DNA of 34,775 nt from Chloroflexota bacterium (lineage in GTDB: Bacteria > Chloroflexota > Anaerolineae > Anaerolineales > Villigracilaceae): NCBI GenBank assembly GCA_013388795.1, contig JACAEP010000144.1:1-34775 (forward strand). The letters are read 5' to 3'. The translations under genes were made by a program, and so were the position numbers. Shown in pieces: positions 22,603 through 30,818 of the stretch. How positions within the stretch are numbered: the stretch's first letter is position 1; every line of letters starts with the position of its first letter. Under the pieces are notes generated by a model, which saw only the letters and a program-made list of their open reading frames with translations, was not told the DNA's origin and made no database searches.

Positions 22603-23361
22603 TTATTGCGCAGCAACCCTGGCGATGGACAAAAACTCATCCGCTTTCAAACTCGCGCCGCCCACCAGCGCGCCGTCAATATCAGGCTGGGAGAAAAAGT
22701 CCACAGCGTTGGCGGCAGTCACAGAACCGCCATACAGGACTCGGATGGATTGAGCCGTTTCTGCGCCAAACATATCAGTCAAGATCGGGCGGATTATCCC
22801 GCTGTGAACGCTTTGGGCATTTTCGGCGCTGGAAGCTTTGCCTGTGCCAATTGCCCACACCGGCTCATACGCAACCACGATGCGGGGAGCAAATTCTGAT
22901 GAAACACCCTGCAACCCAAGCCTTGTCTGTGAGGCGACCACCTGGGCGGTTTCTCCCGCTTCATATTGCGCCAAGGTTTCTCCAACACAAACGATAGGCG
23001 TCAACCAGGCTTTTTGCGCGGCAAGCAATTTCTTATTCACGGTTTCGTCCGTTTCGCCAAAATATGCGCGCCGCTCCGAATGCCCAAGGATGATGTAGCC
23101 GCATAATTCCTTCACCATCCCCGGCGCTACCTCGCCTGTAAATGCGCCTTTCTCTTCCCAGTGCATGTTTTGCGCGCCAAGCCCAATGCCCGTACCGTTG
23201 AGCATTTCAGCCGCCGCCATCAGGGAGGTGAACGGTGGACAGACCACTCGCTCCACTGTATGGATGGCATCCAACCCGCCAACAAGCATGGAAAGCAAAT
23301 CGTGCGTTTCAGCTGCGTTCTTGTTCATCTTCCAATTACCCGCAACAAACTTGGTTCTCAT
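22603..23361 (-). CDS. tpiA: Triosephosphate isomerase
   Basis: A complete 252-residue TIM-barrel enzyme interconverting dihydroxyacetone phosphate and glyceraldehyde 3-phosphate. The catalytic set is present: Lys11 in GNWKMNK, His94 in ILGHSERR and Glu166 in AYEPVWAIGTGK, with the phosphate-gripping GGS (YGGSV) and DGALVGGASL near the C-terminus. It is preceded by the Ser/Thr kinase gene with a nine-base gap and an AGGA ribosome site, and followed by the M50-type gene three bases later. It is apart from gap-pgk but on the same strand. Confidence 0.97.
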   Translation of the reverse strand: MRTKFVAGNWKMNKNAAETHDLLSMLVGGLDAIHTVERVVCPPFTSLMAAAEMLNGTGIGLGAQNMHWEEKGAFTGEVAPGMVKELCGYIILGHSERRAYFGETDETVNKKLLAAQKAWLTPIVCVGETLAQYEAGETAQVVASQTRLGLQGVSSEFAPRIVVAYEPVWAIGTGKASSAENAQSVHSGIIRPILTDMFGAETAQSIRVLYGGSVTAANAVDFFSQPDIDGALVGGASLKADEFLSIARVAAQ

Positions 23362-23370
23362 AATACGTCC

Positions 23371-25125
23371 TCATTGAATAGTTTTTAGATAATCCTCTGC
23401 CATCAAGCGGATCCAATCCGGAGCCGCTAAATCGGAGGATAGGGAAATCAGAATCGTTTTTGCCGCTGTCAGGCTGCCTGCTTTCATTTCTATCTCGGCT
23501 TTCAACAGAAACGCCTCGTAGAGGTCGGCTTTTACCTTCTCTGCATTGGCAAGCTGGAGTTTGGCTTCTTCCACAGTCCCGTTATAGAGCGCGTACCGTC
23601 CGCGTATCACAAAACCAAATGGAAGATCGTATGCGTCCACGCGCTCAAAAAATACGAACAGCGGCATGTCTTTTTCGGCAGACGCTTTATACAATGCTTC
23701 GCGTAAACTTTCTTGAAGTTCCGGGGTTAATGGGTCGCCGCGGTCAACAGCGGCCAGCCGCAGATACATGCCGGCAGCGGGAATCCAGGCTTCACGTATT
23801 TTGAACTCTTCCGCCGCGTTCAGATAAAAATCTCTGTTTGTGGGTCGTGCGAGGTTTGCAGCGTGCGCCAGCGCCTCATACGAAGCGGAGAACTGTTCGT
23901 CATCCCATAAAGCCAATGAAAGTTGTAGATGCGCATTGGGGTCCGCGGGGGTCTGCTTCACAAGTTCGCGCGCGGCAGCCACTTCAGCAGATTCGGACTC
24001 TTCCGTTGCCGCTTCTTGAGTGGCAAATTCCACAACTTCGGTTGCAAACGCCGCAGTGGCGGTTTGTGTAGGCATTTGGGTTTGACGGAATGACCTGCCA
24101 CGGAGGGCAAACAAACCGGCCACAAAGCACAGGATGAGAGTCAAACCACCTGCAACCCAGACCCAGCCCGATACACGCTTCGAGGCGGGACGTTGAACCA
24201 TCACCGTTTTAGGGGCTGCTTCGAGCGGTTTGGTCTTGATCTCCTCTCGTATGCTGGCAGGCCGCACCTTGATCGATGTTCCCTGCACAGGCACGCCAGA
24301 ATCCATCCACGCCTGCCGGAAGGCTTCGACCATTTCTTCCACAGTTTGGTAACGGTCCAACCGGTCTTTGGCAAGTGATTTCAATAGCACACGCTCAATC
24401 GGTTCGGGCACGCTTGGGTTGACCGTATGTGGCAATGGCAGGGGTGTGTAAATATGATCGTGAATGATGGAAAATGGCGTATCGGCTGTAAAGGGCACGC
24501 GTCCGACGACCATTTCATATAACATCACACCGAAAGAGTAGATGTCGGTTTTGCCATCCAGGTCTTTTTTGCCCAGGGCTTGTTCAGGGGAAATATACTG
24601 CGGCGTGCCCATGATCGAATCGGAAGAAAGTGTCGCCTCGCCCGCCTGGGCAATTCTCGCCAGTCCAAAGTCTGCAAGGTACATTACGTTGTTGTTTGAA
24701 ATCAATACATTCGATGGCTTGATATCGCGATGCAAAACCCCCTGCCTGTGAGCATATGCCAAGGCAGACCCAACGGAATCGACAACTTGCTCGATCTCAG
24801 CCGAAGTCAGCCGACCTTTGTTCAGGCGGGCTTTGAGCGTATCGCCTTCAATGAACTTCATCACCAGATAGGGGCGCGCTTCATGTTCGGCATAATCGTA
24901 TACCGGCACAATATTAGGATGTTCCAGCCTTGCTACAACCCGCGCTTCGCGTTGAAAACGGCTGATAAACGTCGAATCTTCATTGAATGCCTGATGCAAA
25001 ACCTTCAAGGCCACATATCGGTCCAGGGCGGCATGATAGGCTTTAAAGACCGTCGCCATACCACCCTGCCCCAATTGCTCAATGATGTGATACGCGCCGA
25101 CATTTTCACCGGGTTTGAACGACAT
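23371..25125 (-). CDS. Membrane-anchored Ser/Thr protein kinase (PknB type)
   Basis: A 584-residue eukaryotic-type kinase. Residues 10-275 form the kinase domain: glycine loop GQGGMATV, ATP lysine Lys41 in VALKVL, catalytic HRDIKPSNV (Asp134), DFG at 152-154 and a GTPQYISPEQ activation-segment end. A juxtamembrane linker leads to one membrane helix (about 320-341). An outside domain of about 240 residues follows, rich in helical TPR-like units (AREL, ALWDDEQFSASYEALAHA, LKAEIEMKAG) rather than PASTA repeats. It likely senses an extracytoplasmic signal through protein interaction. Gene order kinase-tpiA-M50 on one transcript is unusual. Confidence 0.95.
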   Translation of the reverse strand: MSFKPGENVGAYHIIEQLGQGGMATVFKAYHAALDRYVALKVLHQAFNEDSTFISRFQREARVVARLEHPNIVPVYDYAEHEARPYLVMKFIEGDTLKARLNKGRLTSAEIEQVVDSVGSALAYAHRQGVLHRDIKPSNVLISNNNVMYLADFGLARIAQAGEATLSSDSIMGTPQYISPEQALGKKDLDGKTDIYSFGVMLYEMVVGRVPFTADTPFSIIHDHIYTPLPLPHTVNPSVPEPIERVLLKSLAKDRLDRYQTVEEMVEAFRQAWMDSGVPVQGTSIKVRPASIREEIKTKPLEAAPKTVMVQRPASKRVSGWVWVAGGLTLILCFVAGLFALRGRSFRQTQMPTQTATAAFATEVVEFATQEAATEESESAEVAAARELVKQTPADPNAHLQLSLALWDDEQFSASYEALAHAANLARPTNRDFYLNAAEEFKIREAWIPAAGMYLRLAAVDRGDPLTPELQESLREALYKASAEKDMPLFVFFERVDAYDLPFGFVIRGRYALYNGTVEEAKLQLANAEKVKADLYEAFLLKAEIEMKAGSLTAAKTILISLSSDLAAPDWIRLMAEDYLKTIQ

Positions 25126-25215
25126 TCTCTACGTCTCCGTGTGGATATTTACCCATTATACCCAGCGGGGTTGTTTTTCGGTTGCGGGTATGTAAATTGT
25201 TTGTAAACTGAAATG

Positions 25216-25251
25216 GAAAAAACAAACGGGCATGGAAAAACCCACGCCCGT
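25216..25251 (-). terminator. Terminator after the one-helix membrane protein gene
   Basis: ACGGGC (25226-25231) pairs with GCCCGT (25246-25251); inside it TGG and CCA extend the stem. An A-run at 25217-25222 supplies the U-tract in the leftward direction. It separates the membrane-protein gene from the kinase operon. Confidence 0.75.
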
Positions 25252-25275
25252 CTCCAGAAGACGCTCCCAAAAATT

Positions 25276-25797
25276 TTATGGGGTATCAACAGTCACATTG
25301 ATGACGCCATTTTCATTAGTGTAATTAACGGTATATGCCTTAAAGGAACCGTCGCCGCAGTTGACATTCCACTCTTCAACCCAGTTACCATTGGCGTCGG
25401 GCTGGGTAAGAACCGCAATGGTGGTTCCTTCCACAGTGGGCGCGTTACAACCAGACATGATGCCCACGATTTGCACCGAAGCCCAGGCGATCAGACGGGT
25501 TTCCTCGTCCGCCAAACCACCAGCAGGGATTTCACCGCTTGTATCGAACTCCGGCACAATTGGCGTACCGCTGGGATCCACAAAAGGAACATCGGTGGGA
25601 ATTTCAGGGATTTCAAAATTCTGAATATCCTCCACAGCCTGCTGGGCAGCCACATACGCCTGATAGCCATAATAACCGCCAACACCAGTCACCAGACAGC
25701 AACAGCATAAAATCAACGCCGCCACAACACCAATGATTATATTACGATTGCTCTTCGGCGCAGGGGCGCCAGTTTGAGGGATGGGATTCGCTTCCAT
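25276..25797 (-). CDS. Single-helix membrane protein, unknown function
   Basis: A 173-residue protein with a short Pro-rich cytoplasmic start, one membrane helix (about 19-42) containing four adjacent cysteines (31-34), and an external region of about 130 residues. The external part has a Pro/Asp-rich spacer (about 60-95) and a small beta-rich domain with two cysteines (in SGCNAPTVEG and WNVNCGDGS) that could form a disulfide. The cysteine cluster may be acylated. I recognise no family. It lies between pgk and the kinase gene with terminators on both sides, so it is probably its own transcript. A pilin-like role is unlikely, since no prepilin cleavage motif is seen. Confidence 0.7.
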   Translation of the reverse strand: MEANPIPQTGAPAPKSNRNIIIGVVAALILCCCCLVTGVGGYYGYQAYVAAQQAVEDIQNFEIPEIPTDVPFVDPSGTPIVPEFDTSGEIPAGGLADEETRLIAWASVQIVGIMSGCNAPTVEGTTIAVLTQPDANGNWVEEWNVNCGDGSFKAYTVNYTNENGVINVTVDTP

Positions 25798-25840
25798 GAT
25801 TTACTTCTCTCCTTAATTAATTTGATGCTGCATTATACAA

Positions 25841-25883
25841 ACAAAAGGAGCAGCCACCTATAAAAAGCGGCTGCTCCTTTTGT
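25841..25883 (-). terminator. Terminator after pgk
   Basis: A perfect 15-base stem (ACAAAAGGAGCAGCC at 25841-25855 and its complement at 25869-25883) with a 13-base loop. The leftward transcript ends in UUUUGUUUGUAU. It lies 17 bases downstream of the pgk stop. Confidence 0.8.
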
Positions 25884-25899
25884 CCTATCGTTGATGGAA

Positions 25900-27072
25900 T
25901 CATTTATCGTTCAATGCCGCCACGCCGGGCAGTTCTTTGCCTTCCAGAAATTCAAGCGAAGCCCCGCCGCCGGTTGAGACGTGAGTCATTTGTTTGGCGA
26001 CGCCCGCTTTCTTGACCGCGCTGGCGGAGTCGCCGCCGCCGATTACAGTGGTTGCGCCAGATTTTGCAAGGAGTTTTGCCAATGCAAACGTACCTTCGGC
26101 AAACTTCGGCATTTCGAAGACGCCCACGGGTCCATTCCAGACGATGAGCCTGGCGCCGCTCAACGTATCTTTATACACGCTGACAGTCTTCGGTCCTACG
26201 TCCAACATGCGCCAACCTGCGGGAATCTTGTCCACGTCCACGATCTGAACATTGGCTTCCGCATCGAATTTATCGGCAATGACCGCATCAATGGGCAGGA
26301 CGAGTTTTTCTCCCAATTTTGCGAGCAGCGTTTTCGCCGTTTCAATAGATTCGGCTTCGACGAGACTATCCTGCATGTTCAAGCCTTTAGCCGCCAGAAA
26401 GGTATTCGCCATGCCGCCGCCAATGATGAGTTTGTCGCATTTTGCGGCAAGGGTTTCCACAACCAAAATCTTGTCACTGATCTTTGCGCCGCCGAGGATG
26501 GCGATGTATGGATGCTCAGGATTCGCCACGGCTTTGCCGAGGTATTCCAACTCCTGCTCCATCAAAAAGCCGGAGACGGCGGGCAGGAAACGGGCGATGC
26601 CTTCGGTGGAAGAATGCGCGCGATGGGCTGAGCCAAATGCGTCGTTGACGTACACATCCGCAAGAGCCGCCATTTGCTTGGCAAGGTCAAGGTCGTTCTT
26701 CTCTTCACCCTTGTGGAAGCGGGTATTTTCAAGCATCACCACATCGCCAGGCTTGAGAGATTTGGCAATCGCCTCCACCTCAGGGCCGACGCAATCGGGC
26801 GCCATGGTTACGGGGCGACTCAACAGCGTGGATAAAACTTCGGAAGCGGCGCGCAGGCTGAATTCCGGGTCGGAGCCGCCTTTGGGGCGTCCCAAGTGGC
26901 TGGCGAGCAGGAGCGAGGCGCCTTGGTCCAAACAATATTGAATGGTGGGCAAGGCGGCTTTGATGCGTTTATCATCGGTGACTTTTCCATCGGACATGGG
27001 GACGTTAAAGTCCACGCGCATGAAAACTCGTTTGCCTTTGAGATCAATATCTTTTACAGTTTTCTTGTTCAT
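25900..27072 (-). CDS. pgk: Phosphoglycerate kinase
   Basis: A 390-residue, near-standard-length PGK transferring phosphate from 1,3-bisphosphoglycerate to ADP. It contains the N-domain signature [22 protein letters not shown] with the substrate arginine, [12 protein letters not shown], and the C-domain nucleotide motif [13 protein letters not shown], then [14 protein letters not shown]. The ATG at 27072 gives the conserved N-terminus; an open frame of 36 codons upstream reads through the gap-pgk hairpin and is not counted. It lies 50 bases after gap, with a terminator hairpin in between that could set a gap:pgk expression ratio. Confidence 0.97.
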   Translation of the reverse strand: MNKKTVKDIDLKGKRVFMRVDFNVPMSDGKVTDDKRIKAALPTIQYCLDQGASLLLASHLGRPKGGSDPEFSLRAASEVLSTLLSRPVTMAPDCVGPEVEAIAKSLKPGDVVMLENTRFHKGEEKNDLDLAKQMAALADVYVNDAFGSAHRAHSSTEGIARFLPAVSGFLMEQELEYLGKAVANPEHPYIAILGGAKISDKILVVETLAAKCDKLIIGGGMANTFLAAKGLNMQDSLVEAESIETAKTLLAKLGEKLVLPIDAVIADKFDAEANVQIVDVDKIPAGWRMLDVGPKTVSVYKDTLSGARLIVWNGPVGVFEMPKFAEGTFALAKLLAKSGATTVIGGGDSASAVKKAGVAKQMTHVSTGGGASLEFLEGKELPGVAALNDK

Positions 27073-27081
27073 GTTTCCGCC

Positions 27082-27115
27082 AAAAATGCCGGGGCGGGTT
27101 ATACCCCCACCCCGG
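27082..27115 (-). terminator. Terminator/attenuator between gap and pgk
   Basis: On the minus strand CCGGGG-t-GGG (27115-27106) pairs with CCC-g-CCCCGG (27098-27089), the central pair being a G-U wobble, and is followed by AUUUUU (27087-27082). It sits inside an otherwise typical gap-pgk operon. Confidence 0.7.
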
Positions 27116-27122
27116 CCAAATA

Positions 27123-28181
27123 TTACAGAGATTTTGCCATCAATGCCGCGAGATCGGCTGTGCGACAGGAATAACCCCATTCGTTGTCGTACCAGGTAAC
27201 AACTTTAATGAAGTTGCTCTTTTCCTTGCCCAAAACAGACGTGAAGGGCAGGTCTACAGAGGAACTGTAGGAACTGCCTTTGAAGTCCATGCTGACGAGG
27301 GGCTCGTCCACGGCTTCGAGAACGCCCTTGAAGCGGGGTTCCTTGGCGGCGTCGCGGAACATCTGGCGCAGTTCTTCGGTGGTGGTCTCTTTTTCCACTT
27401 CAGCGGTGAAATCTACCACCGAGACAGTGGGAGTCGGAACGCGCAGGGAATAGCCATCGAATTTGCCTTTGAGGTCAGGGATGACCAGCGCAACAGCCTT
27501 TGCGGCGCCTGTGGTGGTTGGGATGATGTTCAGTCCCGAAGCGCGGGCGCGGCGCAGGTCGGAATGCGGCATGTCCAACACCTTCTGATCGTTGGTGTAG
27601 GAGTGGACGGTGGTCATGAAAGCGCGCTTGATGGTGAGCCTATCATGCACGACCTTGGCAGCAGGAGCCAGACAGTTCGTGGTGCAAGAGGCGTTGGAAA
27701 CAACATGATGCTTGGCGGGATCGTACTTGTCTTCGTTGACGCCAAGCACGACGGTGAGATCTTCGCCTTCGGCAGGAGCCGAAATAATGACCTTCCTGGC
27801 GCCGCCGGAAGTGATGTGATTGACAGCGCCTTTCACGGTCTTGCCCTTCTTGTTCACGCCGTCTTCTTTGATGGTGAACAGACCGGTGGACTCGATCACA
27901 ATATCCACGCCTAAATCCTTCCAGGGAATGGCCGCTGGGTCGGTCTCTTTAAAGACTTTGACCTTCCTGCCGTCGATCAATAAACCGTCGTCTGCAATCT
28001 CAACCGCGCCATTGAAACGACCATAGGTTGAATCGTATTTCAGCAGATGAGCCATTGTCTTGATGTCGCCAATATCATTAAACGCGACGACTTCAAGTTT
28101 TGTGGGGTAGTAATCACGGATTGCCTTCAAAACCTGGCGACCGATGCGGCCAAATCCGTTAATACCAACTTTAATTGCCAT
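27123..28181 (-). CDS. gap: Glyceraldehyde-3-phosphate dehydrogenase, type I
   Basis: A 352-residue GAPDH converting glyceraldehyde 3-phosphate to 1,3-bisphosphoglycerate. The Rossmann start is [11 protein letters not shown] and AFNDI suits NAD. The nucleophile is Cys166 in [10 protein letters not shown] segment at about 106-128 ([23 protein letters not shown]) is several residues longer than in most type I enzymes. The start at 28181 is fixed by GGAGG at 28190-28194, nine bases upstream; the longer open frame begins within that ribosome site. A 254-base gap upstream, mostly AT-rich, should carry the promoter, though I could not pick an unambiguous one. Confidence 0.97.
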   Translation of the reverse strand: MAIKVGINGFGRIGRQVLKAIRDYYPTKLEVVAFNDIGDIKTMAHLLKYDSTYGRFNGAVEIADDGLLIDGRKVKVFKETDPAAIPWKDLGVDIVIESTGLFTIKEDGVNKKGKTVKGAVNHITSGGARKVIISAPAEGEDLTVVLGVNEDKYDPAKHHVVSNASCTTNCLAPAAKVVHDRLTIKRAFMTTVHSYTNDQKVLDMPHSDLRRARASGLNIIPTTTGAAKAVALVIPDLKGKFDGYSLRVPTPTVSVVDFTAEVEKETTTEELRQMFRDAAKEPRFKGVLEAVDEPLVSMDFKGSSYSSSVDLPFTSVLGKEKSNFIKVVTWYDNEWGYSCRTADLAALMAKSL

Positions 28182-28353
28182 GAGAAATTCCTCCAATGAA
28201 ATTTATGTCAGAGCACACAGGGTCAAATTTTGTGATGTCTCTGGTATGGTCATTCATACAATTTGAATTTTACTGCCTTAAACCAAAATTGTGAATTTTT
28301 GTACGTCTATAATTTTTATGACAAATGTAATCGGTTACTATGATAGAAACACG

Positions 28354-28437
28354 AGCGCCCAAACAACTTTAAATTGATGGGGAAAAGCGGCTGAAATTCG
28401 CCGCTTTTCCCCTGCATCTTCATGTTGTTTAGGCGCT
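28354..28437. repeat. Nested palindrome between gap and yvcK
   Basis: An inner 13-base stem (28379-28391 with 28400-28412, GGGGAAAAGCGGC and complement) is enclosed by an outer 14-base arm pair (28354-28367 with 28424-28437), 13 of 14 paired. The yvcK stop codon (28436-28438) overlaps the outer arm. The inner hairpin, ending in UUUUCCCC, may stop leftward transcription from yvcK. Confidence 0.65.
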
Positions 28438-29755
28438 AGCTTAACGGTCCGGTTTTCTCATACAAAATATCCATGATGACTTTTGCCAGTTTGGCTGCGT
28501 CATGACGCCAGGGGCGCTCATCGTCGGTCAGGTTGGCGGTGTACGTACGTTCATCAGAGAGGGTTTTTTCATCCAAATGCACCCAAACCGAGGCGGGATT
28601 TAACTGCCCTTGAAAATTGTTGTTACAAAGGATCACATCGAACAGGTCGCTTCCCACATGTCCTTCCAAAGCACGGACATGGTCGTAGGCGCTAAACGTA
28701 TCGGTTTCACCTTCCTGTGTAGCAATGTTGCACACATAAACTTTCAATGCCTTGCTGGAACGCAGACTGGCAAGCAAATCATGGACAAGCAGATTAGGCA
28801 GAAGACTCGTAAAAATACTGCCTGGTCCCACTACGATCAAGTCGGCGCTGAGAATGGCGTTAATGACCGGTGGAAATGCGGGCGCAGAATCCGGCTCCAA
28901 CCAGACGCGCCGGACCCGCCCAGCCATGGCAGGGATTTTGCTTTCACCCTCCACGCGAACTTCATTCAGGGAATATGGTAATTCCAGGCTGGCCACCAGC
29001 TTCACATCATGCAATGTGGATGGCAAAACCCGCCCGTTGACAGATAAAACCCGCCCCGACTCAACTACGGCGGTTTCAAAACTCCCGGTAATGTCTGTTA
29101 GCGCAGTGATAAAAAGATTTCCAAAAGAATGTCCCTCCAAACCCGGCGCGCCGCTAAAACGATATTGAAACAACTGGGTCAACATGGCTTCATCATTGGA
29201 AAGGGCGGCAAGGCAATTCCGTATATCTCCCGGCGGGAGAATGCCAAACGTCTCGCGCAATTTACCAGACGAGCCGCCATCATCTGCCACAGTGACGACT
29301 GCTGTCAGATTTCGGGTATGTGCCTTTAATCCGCGCAACAAAGTTGAAAGCCCGTGACCGCCGCCAATGGCAACAACTTGTGGTCCGCGATTACGGCGTT
29401 GAAAATCTTGCAGCGTGTTTAAGATATTGGAACCAGGACGCAGGAATGGGCGGAGAAGAGAGCGATTCAGTTTATACATCCCATAGGCAATGAATGAGAA
29501 GCCAATCCCGCCAAAGATCAATGTCCTTAGGATTCTTGGCAAAAAACGCAGAGAAGCATAAGAAAGAAAGGTCAGCCAAAGCGGGTCGGCTGAATCGGTT
29601 CGATAGATCTCAATCAGCGCCACCGCCATGCCAAGGCCGATCAATGTGACGCCAGTCATGATAAGGAACAACCAGCGCTTGACTCCCAAACCCGGGCGGA
29701 GCCAACGCGGAAGATCTGTCAAGATTTCGATGAAGCGGCGAAATAAATAATCCAT
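28436..29755 (-). CDS. yvcK: YvcK/CofD-family protein with N-terminal membrane anchor
   Basis: The last 310 residues are a full YvcK domain: VVAIGGGHGLSTLL (127-140), TVADDGGSSGKLRETFG (155-171), PPGDIRNCLAAL and VVGPGSIFTSLLPNLL. YvcK binds UDP-sugars and controls peptidoglycan precursor supply and cell shape on gluconeogenic carbon. Residues 1-110 add two membrane helices (about 27-50 and 76-96) absent from Bacillus YvcK (317 residues), tethering it to the membrane. Start at 29755 (MDYLFRR) is preferred; 29764 is also possible, and no clear ribosome site marks either. The longer upstream frame overlaps the divergent recombinase gene and is rejected. Confidence 0.9.
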   Translation of the reverse strand: MDYLFRRFIEILTDLPRWLRPGLGVKRWLFLIMTGVTLIGLGMAVALIEIYRTDSADPLWLTFLSYASLRFLPRILRTLIFGGIGFSFIAYGMYKLNRSLLRPFLRPGSNILNTLQDFQRRNRGPQVVAIGGGHGLSTLLRGLKAHTRNLTAVVTVADDGGSSGKLRETFGILPPGDIRNCLAALSNDEAMLTQLFQYRFSGAPGLEGHSFGNLFITALTDITGSFETAVVESGRVLSVNGRVLPSTLHDVKLVASLELPYSLNEVRVEGESKIPAMAGRVRRVWLEPDSAPAFPPVINAILSADLIVVGPGSIFTSLLPNLLVHDLLASLRSSKALKVYVCNIATQEGETDTFSAYDHVRALEGHVGSDLFDVILCNNNFQGQLNPASVWVHLDEKTLSDERTYTANLTDDERPWRHDAAKLAKVIMDILYEKTGPLS

Positions 29756-29887
29756 GCAAGGCATAATAGCAGGGATAAGAGGTTGAGTCAAACCTGATGC
29801 GTGGATTGCAGTAAAATGCCGGTTGACAACGCATGGTAATTTCGCTAAACTATACGCAAGAGATATACTACACGCAAAGGCAGAGTT

Positions 29888-30784
29888 ATGAATAAAAATT
29901 TCACCCCTGCACACATCAGCGTCAAAACGCTGTTCCCTGCCGCCATTAGCGGCTGGGAAATGTTCCTGCTTGATCAGGGGCGCTCCCCCAATACCGTCAA
30001 GGCGTTTCTTTCCGATGTGCGCCTGTTGACCCAGTTCCTGCCCCCAGATCAAGAGATTGGCTCGGTCACAACTGATGATTTGAACCGTTTCTTTGAGTGG
30101 ATGGAAAAAAGCCGCGGCATTCCATGCAGCCCCAAAACATTGTCGCGCCGCATCACTTCTGTCAAATCCTTTTTTCGCTGGCTTCATCAACACGGCGCAT
30201 TGAGCATCGACCCGGCTGAGAAGGTGCTGCAGAGGTCTGCAATCAGCCCCCTGCCCCAAGTGCTGACAGATGACGAATACGAAGCCGTATTATTGGCGGC
30301 CGATCGTCATCGCCGCAGTAAAAAGCCAGATGCCCGTCCATATACCCTAACAGCCCTTTTACTAACAACCGCCATCAAGAAAAGCGAATGTCTTGGCATT
30401 CATGTCAACCACATTGAATTGGATGGAAAGAGCGGACCCTATCTTTTTGTCCGATACGCCAGCCCGGCCAACCGTTACAAGGAACGCAAGATCGAGTTGA
30501 GTGACGACTGGGTGCCCGCCTATAATGAATACATTGCGCAGTACCAACCTATTGATCAGGCATTTCCATGGTCGCCACGGCGCCTTGAATATCTGCTTGA
30601 AGATATCGGCAAAGAAGCGGGTTTAACCAAACACCTCTCCTTCGATATGTGCCGCTGGACGTGCGCATTGCGTGACTACCAAAACGGAATCGAGCCCGAT
30701 GTCATTCGCCAAAAATTGGGCGTTTCCAAGATCCAATGGCGCGAGTTGTTCATCAAACTAAAACAACTAAACGGAGAAAAATAA
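29888..30784 (+). CDS. Tyrosine-recombinase-like protein with degenerate active site
   Basis: A 298-residue protein with the core-binding SAM-like domain of tyrosine recombinases (about 15-110; WEMFLLDQGRSPNTVKAFLSDVRLL) and a C-terminal catalytic-fold domain (about 125-290). The expected residues are mostly replaced: Arg I, normally in TGLRxSE, is lysine (Lys164 in TAIKKSE); the HxxR box reads DMCR (Asp253, Arg256), keeping only the arginine; and no tyrosine stands near the C-terminus, where WRELFIKL is found. The reading frame is intact. It may be a DNA-binding architectural protein derived from XerD-like recombinases. It is a stand-alone gene, with no att repeats or mobile genes around it. 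Confidence 0.8.
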   Translation: MNKNFTPAHISVKTLFPAAISGWEMFLLDQGRSPNTVKAFLSDVRLLTQFLPPDQEIGSVTTDDLNRFFEWMEKSRGIPCSPKTLSRRITSVKSFFRWLHQHGALSIDPAEKVLQRSAISPLPQVLTDDEYEAVLLAADRHRRSKKPDARPYTLTALLLTTAIKKSECLGIHVNHIELDGKSGPYLFVRYASPANRYKERKIELSDDWVPAYNEYIAQYQPIDQAFPWSPRRLEYLLEDIGKEAGLTKHLSFDMCRWTCALRDYQNGIEPDVIRQKLGVSKIQWRELFIKLKQLNGEK

Positions 30785-30788
30785 AACG

Positions 30789-30818
30789 AAATCCCCACTG
30801 TGCTATGAGTGGGGATTT
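30789..30818. terminator. Bidirectional terminator between recombinase-like gene and tilS
   Basis: AAATCCCCAC (30789-30798) pairs with GTGGGGATTT (30809-30818) around a 10-base loop, with TTTTC to the right and an A-rich stretch to the left. The tilS TAG stop (30803-30805) is in the loop, so the last tilS codons form one arm. Confidence 0.85.

Noticed and set aside
25981-26941. Two plus-strand open frames of over 200 codons
   Set aside because: They lie opposite pgk, which is complete and well conserved.
28197-28330. TATAAT at about 28310 as a promoter for gap
   Set aside because: It reads as a -10 box only on the plus strand, where no gene follows, and the best -35 candidate is too close.
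29756-30259. N-terminal extension of YvcK
   Set aside because: It would overlap the oppositely directed recombinase-like gene, and its sequence is Cys/His-rich without domain.
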